Source: Thermoplasmata archaeon
Lineage (GTDB): Archaea > Thermoplasmatota > Thermoplasmata > Lutacidiplasmatales > UBA184
Length of the DNA stretch: 46,178 nt
NCBI GenBank assembly: GCA_030038655.1
Contig: JASHSP010000016.1
Coordinates: 1 to 46,178 of the forward strand
Reading direction: 5' to 3'
This document shows positions 18,715-27,236 of this stretch, piece after piece. How positions within the stretch are numbered: the first letter of the stretch is position 1; each line of letters starts with the position of its first letter. The notes under the pieces were generated by a model. The model did not search any database, had not been told where the DNA came from, and was given only the letters and a program-made list of their open reading frames with translations. The translations under genes were made by a program, and so were the position numbers.

Positions 18715-19844
18715 GGGGTGCCCCCCGCCGCGGCGACGACCGCCTCGGCCGAGGCGCGCAGGTCGGGGATCGACGTGACCCCGGCGGCCCGTAGGATCTC
18801 GATGCCTTCCCGCTCGTTGTTGCCGCGTATCCGGGCGACCAGCGGGAACCGGTTCGACTCGGGGACCTGCTGCATGGCGGCGACGAGTCCCGTCGCGACC
18901 GTGTCGCACCGGGTGACGCCCCCGAAGATGTTCAAGAAGACGGCCGTCGGACGGGCCTGCGCCATCAACAGGAACGCCTCGGTGACCTTCCGGGGGTCGT
19001 CGGTCCCCCCGAGATCGAGGAACACCCCCGGCCGCCCGCCGAGCTCCAGGAGCACGTCCAGGGTCGCCATCGTGAGGCCGGCGCCGTTGGCGATCACGCC
19101 GATGTTGCCGTCCAGCTGGACGAACGCGATGTCCTTCTCGCGGGCGATCTCCTCGAGGGGCGTACGGTCGTCTTGGATCTCGGCGTACTCCGGGTGACGG
19201 AACGCGGCGTCGTCCTCGATGATTACCTTCGAGTCGAGCGCGAGGAGGTGGCCGTCGACGACCGCGAGGGGATTGATCTCCACGAGCTCGGCGTCCTCGG
19301 CTTGGAAGAGGGACCACGCGCCGCGAAGCAGGGCGTCCAGCTCGCCGGCGAGCGTCCCGGTGAGCTGGAGCACCCGGGCGGCGCGTCGGCGCTCGTAGCC
19401 GGTGATGCCGGGGAACGGGTCGATGGGCTGGCGGTCGATCGCGCCGTCCGCGACCGTCTCGATCTCCACCCCCCCCTGGCCGCTTGCGATCAGCACCGGC
19501 GCGCGCAGACTGCGGTCGAGGGCGATCGACACGTAGAGCTCGCGGCCGATCGCGACCTTCCCCTCGAGCAGGACCTCCCGGACCTTTTCGCCCTTGAAGT
19601 CGAGCCCCAGGATGGCGGCGGTAGCGTCCCGGGCCTCGGCGGCCGAGCCCGCGAACCGTACGGCGCCGCCCTTCCCGCGGCCGCCTGCGAGCACCTGGGC
19701 CTTCACGACGCACGGTAACGGGACCGACCCTGCGGCGACGAGACGCTCCGCCTCGTCCGCGGACCGGACGACCTGGCCCGACGGAACCGGCATGCCGTAC
19801 TTCCGGAACAGTGCCTTTCCCCGCCACTCGGCGAGCTTGACCAT
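18711..19844 (-). CDS. sucC: Succinyl-CoA synthetase beta subunit
   Basis: MVKLAEWRGKALFRKYGMPVPSG..VVKAQVLAGGRGKGGAV; VEINPLAV; NIFGGVTRCDTVATGLV. Confidence 0.96.
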   Translation of the reverse strand: MVKLAEWRGKALFRKYGMPVPSGQVVRSADEAERLVAAGSVPLPCVVKAQVLAGGRGKGGAVRFAGSAAEARDATAAILGLDFKGEKVREVLLEGKVAIGRELYVSIALDRSLRAPVLIASGQGGVEIETVADGAIDRQPIDPFPGITGYERRRAARVLQLTGTLAGELDALLRGAWSLFQAEDAELVEINPLAVVDGHLLALDSKVIIEDDAAFRHPEYAEIQDDRTPLEEIAREKDIAFVQLDGNIGVIANGAGLTMATLDVLLELGGRPGVFLDLGGTDDPRKVTEAFLLMAQARPTAVFLNIFGGVTRCDTVATGLVAAMQQVPESNRFPLVARIRGNNEREGIEILRAAGVTSIPDLRASAEAVVAAAGGTP

Positions 19845-19979
19845 CGGTGACCCCGCGCCGCGAAAAGGGCGACTCTCTTAACGGCGGCGGGGGCGCGGCC
19901 CCCGTTCGCCGCCCGGGGGTGACGCGTTTCCCCGCCGGGGGGGCGCTTATGTACCCTACCGACCCGACGAACGCGGTCG

Positions 19980-20744
19980 ATGGCGAGCTTCCTCGAGCTC
20001 GTGGTCCTCTCGAGCCTGATGGGGCTCGCGATCTTCCTGTCGCTCCCGGTCGTCCTGCTGAAGGCGGTCCGGTCGCGCACCGTGACCCTCCTGAACGCCG
20101 CCGCGATCGGCATTCTGGTCTTTCTGCTCGCGGACATCTTCTCCGACGCCGCCGCGTTCCTCTACCCGAACGGGGCCCTGGTCGGCAACGCGCGCTACAT
20201 GGTCGCGTTCGGCCTCGGCGTCGCCGCCTGTTACCTGGTGCTGTTCGCGACCGAGCATCCCCCGCAGGGCCGACACCGACCCCAGAGCCCGATGGGCCTC
20301 TCCGTGATCGTGGCCGCGGCGATCGGATTCCAGAACCTGACGGAGGGGCTGGTCTTCGGCGCGGCGTGGGCGGGGGGGCTGGTCGCCCTCTCCACTGTCG
20401 TGTTCGTCGGGTTCTCGCTCCAGAACGTGACGGAGGGATTCCCGATCACCGCGCCGCTGGTCGGGCAAGGGGATCGCCGGGTGGGCGCCATCGTGGCCGT
20501 CTTCCTCCTCGGCGGCCTCCCGACCGTCATCGGGGGAATCGCCGGCTACTTCTACCACAACGCGCTCCTCGACGTCGTCTTCGACGCGCTCGCGATCGGG
20601 GCGATCCTCTACACGATCGTGCCGATGCTGCGGATCTCCTTCCGTCCGGCCGATCCCCCCGAGCCGACCTACCTCAAGCAGCGGCTCGTTTACATCGGGC
20701 TCCTGATCGGGTTCCTGGTTGGCCTCGCCGTGAACGCGATCTGA
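19980..20744 (+). CDS. ZIP-family-like metal transporter
   Basis: Multi-TM; GFQNLTEGLVFGAAW and GFSLQNVTEGFPITAPL resemble ZIP TM4/TM5 (N-x-x-E-G) motifs; TATA-like CTTATGTA ~30 nt upstream. Confidence 0.78.
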   Translation: MASFLELVVLSSLMGLAIFLSLPVVLLKAVRSRTVTLLNAAAIGILVFLLADIFSDAAAFLYPNGALVGNARYMVAFGLGVAACYLVLFATEHPPQGRHRPQSPMGLSVIVAAAIGFQNLTEGLVFGAAWAGGLVALSTVVFVGFSLQNVTEGFPITAPLVGQGDRRVGAIVAVFLLGGLPTVIGGIAGYFYHNALLDVVFDALAIGAILYTIVPMLRISFRPADPPEPTYLKQRLVYIGLLIGFLVGLAVNAI

Positions 20745-20779
20745 GGCCGCGGAACGGCTCGGCCCGGCTGCCGGGGTTG

Positions 20780-22075
20780 TCAGGGACGACGGTCGGCCCG
20801 CACCTTCGAGGGAGCCTTCGGGTTGCGGGTTGGCTCCGGCAGGATGTCTGCCAGCTCACGGCCGAGATCGTCGAGCAACTTCCCCGCGATCTCTGCCTTC
20901 GGCCCGCGGATCCATCGCCGACTCTCCCCCTTCGGCAGAACCAGGATGCTCGCCTCGGTCGCCCCGACCGCCGAGAGATCGTTCGCCACCACCCAGTCGG
21001 CACCGACCTCCTCCCCGAGACGTCGACCCTCGCGCTCCAGCGCCTCGGCACCCCCGCCCGCCAGCAGCTTGTACGCGACCAGCCGAGTCGGGGCGGGGGC
21101 CAGCCGGCGGAGCTCCGGGAGTACCTTGGGGGCGCGGACCAAGCGGAGCGTGAGATGGGGGGTGTCTCTCGAAGGGATCTTGCCGGCGCGGGGGTTGAGG
21201 GTGAAATCCGACAAGGCCGCGGGCACGAGGACCGCGACCGAGCGCCTCAGCTCGGCGCGCCGACGGCGCGCGAGGGTCAGCAGGTCGCCGACGCTGCTCC
21301 ATCGATGGACCGGGATCCAGCCCGGGACCGGTACCTCGAGCGCCCCCGCCCACAGCTCCACCTCCGCTCCGCGGTAGAACGCCGCGGTCGCGAGCGCCAC
21401 CGCGGTCGCGCCCGAGCTCCGGTTCGTCACGGACCGCACCGCATCGACCGGCTCGCGCGACGCACCGCCGATGATCGTCACGCGCGCGCCCTTCCACGGC
21501 CCGACGGCGAGTCGATGCAGGACGGCGGCCGCGACCTCCTCCGGCGAGGCGATCTTCGCCTCCCCTTCGACCGACGGACCGAACAGGACCTCGACGCCCC
21601 ACGAGCGCAGCTTGCCGAGGCTCTCGACGACCGCGGGGTTCTGGCCCATGAGCGAGTGCATCGCGGGGGCGACCAGGATCGGCACACCGCCGCCGAGCGC
21701 CACGGAGGCGCAGGAGGTGACGGGGGTGTCGTCGATCCCGTGCGCGATCTTGGCGATCGTGTTGGCGGTCGCGGGAGCGATCAGGTACAGGTCGACCCGG
21801 CCCTCGCCGGGTCCCAGGAGGGCGACGTGCTCCACTCCGCCGGTGAGCTTGAGGACGGGGGGGTGACCGGTCGCGAACTCGATCGCTTCGGGTGTGATCA
21901 TCCGCGTCCCTTCGCTCGTCATCACGGCCCGGACCTCCGCGCCGTGGCGGATCAGTTCCCGAACGATCTTCGGGACTTCGACCGCCGCGATCGAGCCCGA
22001 GATGCCGACGAGCACGCGTCGCCCGTCCAGCAGGTGGCTCGTGTTCCCCCGGATCGCCCGGCTCGGATGCACCAT
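20780..22075 (-). CDS. coaBC: Bifunctional phosphopantothenoylcysteine decarboxylase / phosphopantothenate-cysteine ligase
   Basis: RRVLVGISGSIAAVEVPKIVRELIRHGAEVRAVMT; APAMHSLMGQNPAVVESLGKL; ASREPVDAVRSVTNRSSG; VANDLSAVG. Confidence 0.93.
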   Translation of the reverse strand: MVHPSRAIRGNTSHLLDGRRVLVGISGSIAAVEVPKIVRELIRHGAEVRAVMTSEGTRMITPEAIEFATGHPPVLKLTGGVEHVALLGPGEGRVDLYLIAPATANTIAKIAHGIDDTPVTSCASVALGGGVPILVAPAMHSLMGQNPAVVESLGKLRSWGVEVLFGPSVEGEAKIASPEEVAAAVLHRLAVGPWKGARVTIIGGASREPVDAVRSVTNRSSGATAVALATAAFYRGAEVELWAGALEVPVPGWIPVHRWSSVGDLLTLARRRRAELRRSVAVLVPAALSDFTLNPRAGKIPSRDTPHLTLRLVRAPKVLPELRRLAPAPTRLVAYKLLAGGGAEALEREGRRLGEEVGADWVVANDLSAVGATEASILVLPKGESRRWIRGPKAEIAGKLLDDLGRELADILPEPTRNPKAPSKVRADRRP

Positions 22076-22163
22076 CGCTCGCTCCGGTCCGGTCGGCCGG
22101 CGACGACCGACCCCGACACCGCGAGGCACACGCCCTTAAAGGTCAGGAGGGCTCGGCGTCGCG

Positions 22164-23036
22164 ATGACCCCCTCTCCCGGAGACGGGCCGGCCCTGTCGG
22201 GACCGGACCCGGACCGATCCCCGGCTTCGGTGCCGCTTCCGGTCGTGAACGCGACCAGCTCGTTCACCGAGGTGCGCCGGCCCGTCCTCGCGCGGGGCGA
22301 GCCCCCGGCGCCGCGAACGGTGGAGCGGGGCGTCGTGCTGTTCGACCTAGACGGCACGATCCTCGACGACCTGGCGCTCATCAGCCGCGTCGCGGCGGAC
22401 GTGATGCACTCGTCGTTCGGCACGCCCCCCGAGGAGGCGCGGCTCCACTATCTCGCGACGACGGGCATGCCGTTCGAGGCCCAGCTGTCGCAGCTGTACC
22501 CCGAAGCCCCCGCCGCGCTTCGCGCGTCGACCGCGCGCACGTTCCACCAGCGCAAGGTCGCCGAGGCGTACTCGCGGGCGGAGCCGTTCCCCGAGGTGCC
22601 GAAGCTGCTCAAGCGGCTCGCCGCCGCGCGGTGGACCCTTGCCGTGACCACCGGCGCCGAAACGGAGATGGCGGATCTGATCCTGGAGCGGGAGGGCCTT
22701 CGGTACTGGTTCGAGGATGTCCTCGGCTCCGCCGACGGGACCAAGCGAGAGCACCTCGCAGAGTACCGGCGCCGGTACCCCGGCGCCCCGGTCTATCTGG
22801 TCGGCGACTCCCGTTTCGACATGGAGGCCGCGCGAGACACGACGGGCGTCGTTCCGCTCGGTCGGGCGAGCCGGCTCCGCGACTGGGCGCTCACTCCCAG
22901 CGACCTCAAGGAATGGGGCGCCGCCTGGGCCGATTACGATCTCGCCGAGCTGCCGGAAGTGCTGGACCGCCTGGCGCGCCCGAAGGCATCGCGCCGGACC
23001 GGCGGCGCACGTCGCCCGTCTTCCCGACGACGGTAG
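22164..23036 (+). CDS. HAD-superfamily hydrolase with low-complexity N-terminal extension
   Basis: VVLFDLDGTILDD; TTGAETEM; YLVGDSRFDMEAAR; TTAAAG box ~27 nt upstream. Confidence 0.9.
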   Translation: MTPSPGDGPALSGPDPDRSPASVPLPVVNATSSFTEVRRPVLARGEPPAPRTVERGVVLFDLDGTILDDLALISRVAADVMHSSFGTPPEEARLHYLATTGMPFEAQLSQLYPEAPAALRASTARTFHQRKVAEAYSRAEPFPEVPKLLKRLAAARWTLAVTTGAETEMADLILEREGLRYWFEDVLGSADGTKREHLAEYRRRYPGAPVYLVGDSRFDMEAARDTTGVVPLGRASRLRDWALTPSDLKEWGAAWADYDLAELPEVLDRLARPKASRRTGGARRPSSRRR

Positions 23037-23143
23037 GGCCGGGACCGAGACTCTCCCGACCGGGGGGGATGCCCCCGGCCGATTTGAACCCGGGTCGAGG
23101 GATCCACAGTCCCCCAGGATAACCAAGCTACCCCATCCCGGCC
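23037..23143 (-). tRNA. tRNA-His(GTG), with G-1 encoded and interrupted by a ~32-nt intron in the T-arm (intron approx. 23049..23080, ambiguous by 2 nt)
   Basis: Minus strand GGCCGGGATGGGGTAGCTTGGTTATCCTGGGGGACTGTGGATCCCTCGACCCGGGTTCAAATC[intron]TCGGTCCCGGCC; acceptor GCCGGGA/TCCCGGC 7/7 pairs, G-1:C73, anticodon loop CTGTGGA, T-stem CCGGG/CTCGG forms only after removing 32 nt. Confidence 0.9.
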
Positions 23144-23196
23144 ACGCCGGTCGGACGCACGGCCCCGAAGAAAAACTTTGCCGCGCGGCCGAGGAG

Positions 23197-23445
23197 TCAC
23201 GTCGGCGGAGGCGGGCGCCTCGGAAGGTCCTCGCCCTCGAGCGCCCGCAGCCGCTCCCGGCGGTCGCGACCCTCCTCCCGGCCGACGTGGACGAAGAACG
23301 CCCCGAACCCGACAGCGATGCCCCCGGCGAGCCACGCCTCGAAAAGGGGAAGGCCGGCTCCGGCCGCGAGGAGGGCGAGCCACAAGGCGATGCCCAGCCC
23401 GAGGGTGATGACGCCGCCGACGACGAACCCCGTCTCCCGGAGCAT
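23197..23445 (-). CDS. Small membrane protein (82 aa)
   Basis: Two hydrophobic stretches (VVGGVITLGLGIALWLALLAAG; AWLAGGIAVGFGAFFV) followed by charged tail. Confidence 0.6.
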   Translation of the reverse strand: MLRETGFVVGGVITLGLGIALWLALLAAGAGLPLFEAWLAGGIAVGFGAFFVHVGREEGRDRRERLRALEGEDLPRRPPPPT

Positions 23446-23489
23446 CGTACTTCAGGCGGGCCGCCGACGCGAGCCCTGGACCGCCGCGA

Positions 23490-24191
23490 TCACCGGTACG
23501 CCCATACGACCGCCTGCCCGAAGAACTGCCACGGCACCCCGACGTGGGGGAACCCGGCACGGACCAGGGCCGCCGTCTCCGCCGCCAGCGTGCACGGGTG
23601 GTCGAACCGCTCGTGCGCGTGCCAGACCTCCTGGGGGCTTCGCCACCGCCCTTCTCGCACCGCGCGGACCCCCCCGCCCGACGCCACGCGGAAGTACTGG
23701 GCATCGAAGACCGTATCCTCGGGCAGATGGTCGTCGCCGTCGCCGAAGTACCCTCCGCGGCCGAGCGACCGATAGACGCGACGGAACAGCTGCCACTTTC
23801 CGGCGTCGGTCATGTGGTGGATCGCGAGAGCGGACAGGACCACGTCGTACTCTCCGTCCCACGAATCCTCCAGCCGACCGGCGCGGAGCTCGGCCCTTCG
23901 CCCAAACCGGCGCAGCCGTCGGCGGGCCCGGGCGATCATGCGGGGTGAGAGATCGATGCCGGTCAGGCGCGCGTGCGGGAACTCGGAAAGGATCGCCGAG
24001 GAGAGCGCGCCGGTGCCGACGCCCAGCTCGAGCACCCGAAAAGCGCGCGTCGAAACGAACGGGATCCCTCGCACCAGGGTCCGGTGGAGCTCGGAGTACC
24101 CCGGCATCGAGGCCCGGGCCGTGCGATCGTACCCCGCGGCCTCCCGGTCAAACTCGCGCCGGGCCGCGGCCGAACCCCTCGACTCCGGCAT
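23490..24191 (-). CDS. Class I SAM-dependent methyltransferase
   Basis: RVLELGVGTGALSSAIL; LTGIDLSPRMIARA; YDVVLSALAIHHM. Confidence 0.9.
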   Translation of the reverse strand: MPESRGSAAARREFDREAAGYDRTARASMPGYSELHRTLVRGIPFVSTRAFRVLELGVGTGALSSAILSEFPHARLTGIDLSPRMIARARRRLRRFGRRAELRAGRLEDSWDGEYDVVLSALAIHHMTDAGKWQLFRRVYRSLGRGGYFGDGDDHLPEDTVFDAQYFRVASGGGVRAVREGRWRSPQEVWHAHERFDHPCTLAAETAALVRAGFPHVGVPWQFFGQAVVWAYR

Positions 24192-24296
24192 CCGCGCAGG
24201 GCCACGGTTCCTCCCTCAAAGAGGTTGGCGACGCCGTAGTGCGACCCCGCAACCGATTTCCGCGGACCCGCACCCCCCAGGGCGGGGGACCCACGC

Positions 24297-24662
24297 GTGA
24301 GCGCCGCCACCGACCATCGCGTTGCCTCGCTGTTCGGCCTTCTCGCCGCCGCCCTGCTCGTCGTCCAAGGGATCCTCGACCTCGTGAGCGGCGTAGTCTA
24401 CCTGGCCGTCGGACACGGTGGGCGCGCGTTCGGTTCGCTTGACGAGAGCCTCATCCTCATCGTGGTCGGCCTCATCGTGGCGTTCTTCGCCGTGACGGGC
24501 CGCTCGCGGGCAAACGAGCGCAGCCTCGGGACCGGTGTGGTGCTCGTCGTGCTCGCGCTCGTGGGGTGGCTGATCCTGGGGTTCGGGGGAACCGTCCTCG
24601 GGCTGCTCGGGACCGTCCTGATACTGGTCTCGGGGGTCGTCTTCCTGGTCGCGGGCCGATAA
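24297..24662 (+). CDS. Small multi-TM membrane protein (121 aa)
   Basis: Four hydrophobic segments; GTG start. Confidence 0.6.
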   Translation: MSAATDHRVASLFGLLAAALLVVQGILDLVSGVVYLAVGHGGRAFGSLDESLILIVVGLIVAFFAVTGRSRANERSLGTGVVLVVLALVGWLILGFGGTVLGLLGTVLILVSGVVFLVAGR

Positions 24663-24723
24663 AGCGGGCGGCCCTGACGCGAACGGCAAGAGGCCCGATG
24701 GCCCCGCCCCCGAGGGCGCCGTT

Positions 24724-25326
24724 ATGAGGGAAACGCGCGGTGGGGCGAGCGTGACGCTGGCCCCGTTCGCCTCGGTGGACCGGAGCGCGCTTCGGTGGCT
24801 CCGCACCTCCGACGCCCCGCTGGAGTTCACCCTCTCGGCCGGCGACGTCCCCGTCGCGGTACTGCGGTGGGCCACGCACCGCGGCTCGTTCGCGACCGCC
24901 GAGACCGCCGGAGGGACCGCGTGGACCCTCAAGCGCACCGGGTTCCTCACCCCGCGCCTGACGGTGCGAGCCGAGGGAACGTCCGTGGATCTCGCCACCC
25001 TAACGGCCCATCTTCGCCATCACTCGATCGAGCTGGCGAGCGGGGACCGCTACCTGCTCCGCCGGGCGAGCCTGCTCCTCCCGGCCTGGACCGTTTCGAA
25101 CGCCGCGGGCGGCGAGGTGCTCCACATCGAGCCCGTCCCGGAGGGACGCAAGCTGGGCGGGGGCGCCGTTCTCGTGGCCCCGAGCGCGAGCCCGTCCGAG
25201 GCGCTCCTGCTCGCGGTGCTCGCCTGGTACTTCATCGGACTGTCCTGGTTCGAGGACGAGACCGCGGAAGCGCTCGCCCCGTTCGAGGGGCCGGACGCTC
25301 CCGAGTCGATCTCCCGACGGTCGTGA
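24724..25326 (+). CDS. Hypothetical protein (200 aa)
   Basis: Coherent ORF with amphipathic beta-rich pattern; no family recognised with confidence. Confidence 0.6.
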   Translation: MRETRGGASVTLAPFASVDRSALRWLRTSDAPLEFTLSAGDVPVAVLRWATHRGSFATAETAGGTAWTLKRTGFLTPRLTVRAEGTSVDLATLTAHLRHHSIELASGDRYLLRRASLLLPAWTVSNAAGGEVLHIEPVPEGRKLGGGAVLVAPSASPSEALLLAVLAWYFIGLSWFEDETAEALAPFEGPDAPESISRRS

Positions 25327-25330
25327 GCCG

Positions 25331-25480
25331 CTACGCCGGGGGAATCGAGCTCGTCCAGAGCCGCTGAAAGCACGTCGGGCAGAGGTTCCGCAGGCGTGGC
25401 CACCCTTCGCTCGGCACCTGCGTGATCCGGCTGATCACCGTGTGGCAGCTGTCGCACACGAGCTTGCCGTCCTCGATCAT
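25331..25480 (-). CDS. Small zinc-ribbon protein (49 aa)
   Basis: MIEDGKLVCDSCHTVISRITQVPSEGWPRLRNLCPTCFQRLWTSSIPPA with two CxxC knuckles; internal start in the 25331..25813 ORF. Confidence 0.65.
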   Translation of the reverse strand: MIEDGKLVCDSCHTVISRITQVPSEGWPRLRNLCPTCFQRLWTSSIPPA

Positions 25481-25527
25481 CCGCTCCGAGTCCCCCGCGT
25501 CGTGACCGACCGGACGGGGCTCCCCTA

Positions 25528-26613
25528 CTAGAGGCTTGTTGGGCCGGAACCCTCGGACCGGAAACCGAGCGCGGCCAGCATGCGAGGCACGAAGACCTCG
25601 TACCGGGGACCGCCGTCCGCGTGGAGGCCGTCGAACTCCTCGTGGTCCACCGTCGCCCCCGCCTCGCGCGCCTTCGCGGCGAACGCCCGGGCCGCGACGT
25701 CCAGGCCGTACTCGTCGCGTCGGCCCCCGTCGACGTACAGGTACCGAAGGCGCCGCGCCGCTTCCCGGTAGGCATCCATTCCGACCATCCGCACGGGATC
25801 CAGGGCGAGCCACCTCGCCCAGACCTCGTCCCGCATCGCCCCGGTCTCCGCATCGAACGGGAGGTCGAACCGCCCCGGTTCGTGGACGCGCGGCGAGTAG
25901 CAGGACGCGTACGCGAAGACGCTAAGGGTCTTCGCGAGCGGCGCCGAGGGCCCGAATCCGCTGATGGGGCGGGTGAAAATCCGACGCAGCAGCGGCTCGG
26001 GGCCCCCCTCCGCGCGGATCTCGCGGAAGGCGATCCAGAAGTCCGGCGGGTAGCAGAGCTCGAACAGCGCGTCGCCGGCGTTGGAGGCCACCGCGGGGAA
26101 GAGCTCCGGATGACGAAGGCCCAGGGACAGCGCCCCGTACCCGCCGCTCGAGGTGCCCATGACGCCGCACGGTCCGGTGCGGTACCGCTCCCGGACGAAC
26201 GGGACGACCTCCCGTACGACGTAATCCTCGTACGGGCCGGTCGCGGAGGAGTTGATGTACTGGCTCCCGCCCAGGGTCGTCAGGCAGTCCGGCGCGACCA
26301 AGACGGCCTCCGGGCACCGGCCGGTGCGGATGAGCCGGTCCAGCCGGCTGACGATCGTGTCGGTCATGTACCGGGGGCGTTGGAAGTGCATCCACCCGGC
26401 CCCCGTGTAACCCGACAGCAGGACGAGGAGGGGCCGGCCCTCGGTCTCACCCGAAGGGGGTAGGTAGACCGGCAGTTCGCGCTCCGCGGGATCCCCCCAG
26501 GGATTCCCTTGCAGCAGGTCGCTCGAGAACCGATGCATCTCGACCCGCCCCCGCAAGGGGCTGGGAAAGATTGCCTCGGTGCGGGCTTCGGTCGGCACGT
26601 GGAACGAGTTCAC
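25528..26613 (-). CDS. Alpha/beta hydrolase (esterase D-like)
   Basis: LLVLLSGYTGAGW; GVMGTSSGGYGAL nucleophile elbow; YLYVDGGRRDEYGLD; EEFDGLHADGG; start may be internal (MHRFSSD, 26538). Confidence 0.85.
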   Translation of the reverse strand: MNSFHVPTEARTEAIFPSPLRGRVEMHRFSSDLLQGNPWGDPAERELPVYLPPSGETEGRPLLVLLSGYTGAGWMHFQRPRYMTDTIVSRLDRLIRTGRCPEAVLVAPDCLTTLGGSQYINSSATGPYEDYVVREVVPFVRERYRTGPCGVMGTSSGGYGALSLGLRHPELFPAVASNAGDALFELCYPPDFWIAFREIRAEGGPEPLLRRIFTRPISGFGPSAPLAKTLSVFAYASCYSPRVHEPGRFDLPFDAETGAMRDEVWARWLALDPVRMVGMDAYREAARRLRYLYVDGGRRDEYGLDVAARAFAAKAREAGATVDHEEFDGLHADGGPRYEVFVPRMLAALGFRSEGSGPTSL

Positions 26614-26833
26614 GGCGGTCCGGGAGGGCGATGGCGCGGGGGCTCATCACCCCGGCGGGCGTTCCATCGGAGCCAGCTCCCACCGTAGGTCCGGGCCGGG
26701 GCGATCGCCCGCGGCCGTCGCCGGGTGGACGCGCTCCGGCGATCCGCAGCGGCCGCGCCCGGGGTTTCGCCGGCGTCCGCCGCGCCCGCCCGGCGGACCC
26801 AAGGGATAAGATTCCGCCGACCGTTGCGACGGC

Positions 26834-27205
26834 GTGCCCGCCGAACCGATCCACCTCCTCGGCCTCGGCGCGTTCGAGGGGAGCCGGCTTCGCCGGGACG
26901 GAACGTGGGCCGTGGCGTTCCTCGCGGACTGGTGCCCTTTCTGCCGGTCGTTCGAGCCGGAGTACGCGAAGGAGGCCGCGCACGGGGGGGCCACGTTCGC
27001 CGTCGTGGACCTCAGCCGCGAGGAGAACCCCCTCTGGGACCGGCTCCGGATCGAGATCGTCCCGACCGTCATCGTGTTCCGGGACGGCCGCGAGGCACTC
27101 CGCCTCCGCGGGCGTTCCGGCCACGGGCTCGACTCGGGCGATCTCCGTACGATGCGGTCCGCGCTCACCGGCGGAGTTCCGAACGCCCCCACGGACCGGC
27201 GTTGA
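26834..27205 (+). CDS. Thioredoxin-fold protein
   Basis: AVAFLADWCPFCRSFEPEYAK (CxxC); IVPTVIVFRDG cis-Pro motif; TATA-like GGATAAGATT ~28 nt upstream of GTG. Confidence 0.88.
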   Translation: MPAEPIHLLGLGAFEGSRLRRDGTWAVAFLADWCPFCRSFEPEYAKEAAHGGATFAVVDLSREENPLWDRLRIEIVPTVIVFRDGREALRLRGRSGHGLDSGDLRTMRSALTGGVPNAPTDRR

Positions 27206-27236
27206 TACGGCCGAGTTCCCCCGAGCGACTGGAGGC

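Noticed and set aside
23049-23080. GGCCGGGGG..CCCCCGGTC hairpin as a HAD-gene terminator
   Set aside because: It lies exactly within the segment whose removal restores the tRNA-His fold, so an intron hairpin is the better explanation; dual use cannot be excluded.
23071-23143. Uninterrupted tRNA ending near 23070
   Set aside because: Bases after the T-loop cannot pair with the T-stem 5' strand or the acceptor stem; a proper cloverleaf is only obtained by skipping 32 nt.
26614-26833. Intergenic region between the esterase and the thioredoxin-fold gene as a possible ncRNA
   Set aside because: Only generic GC-rich sequence and a promoter-like patch; no convincing conserved structure visible by eye.
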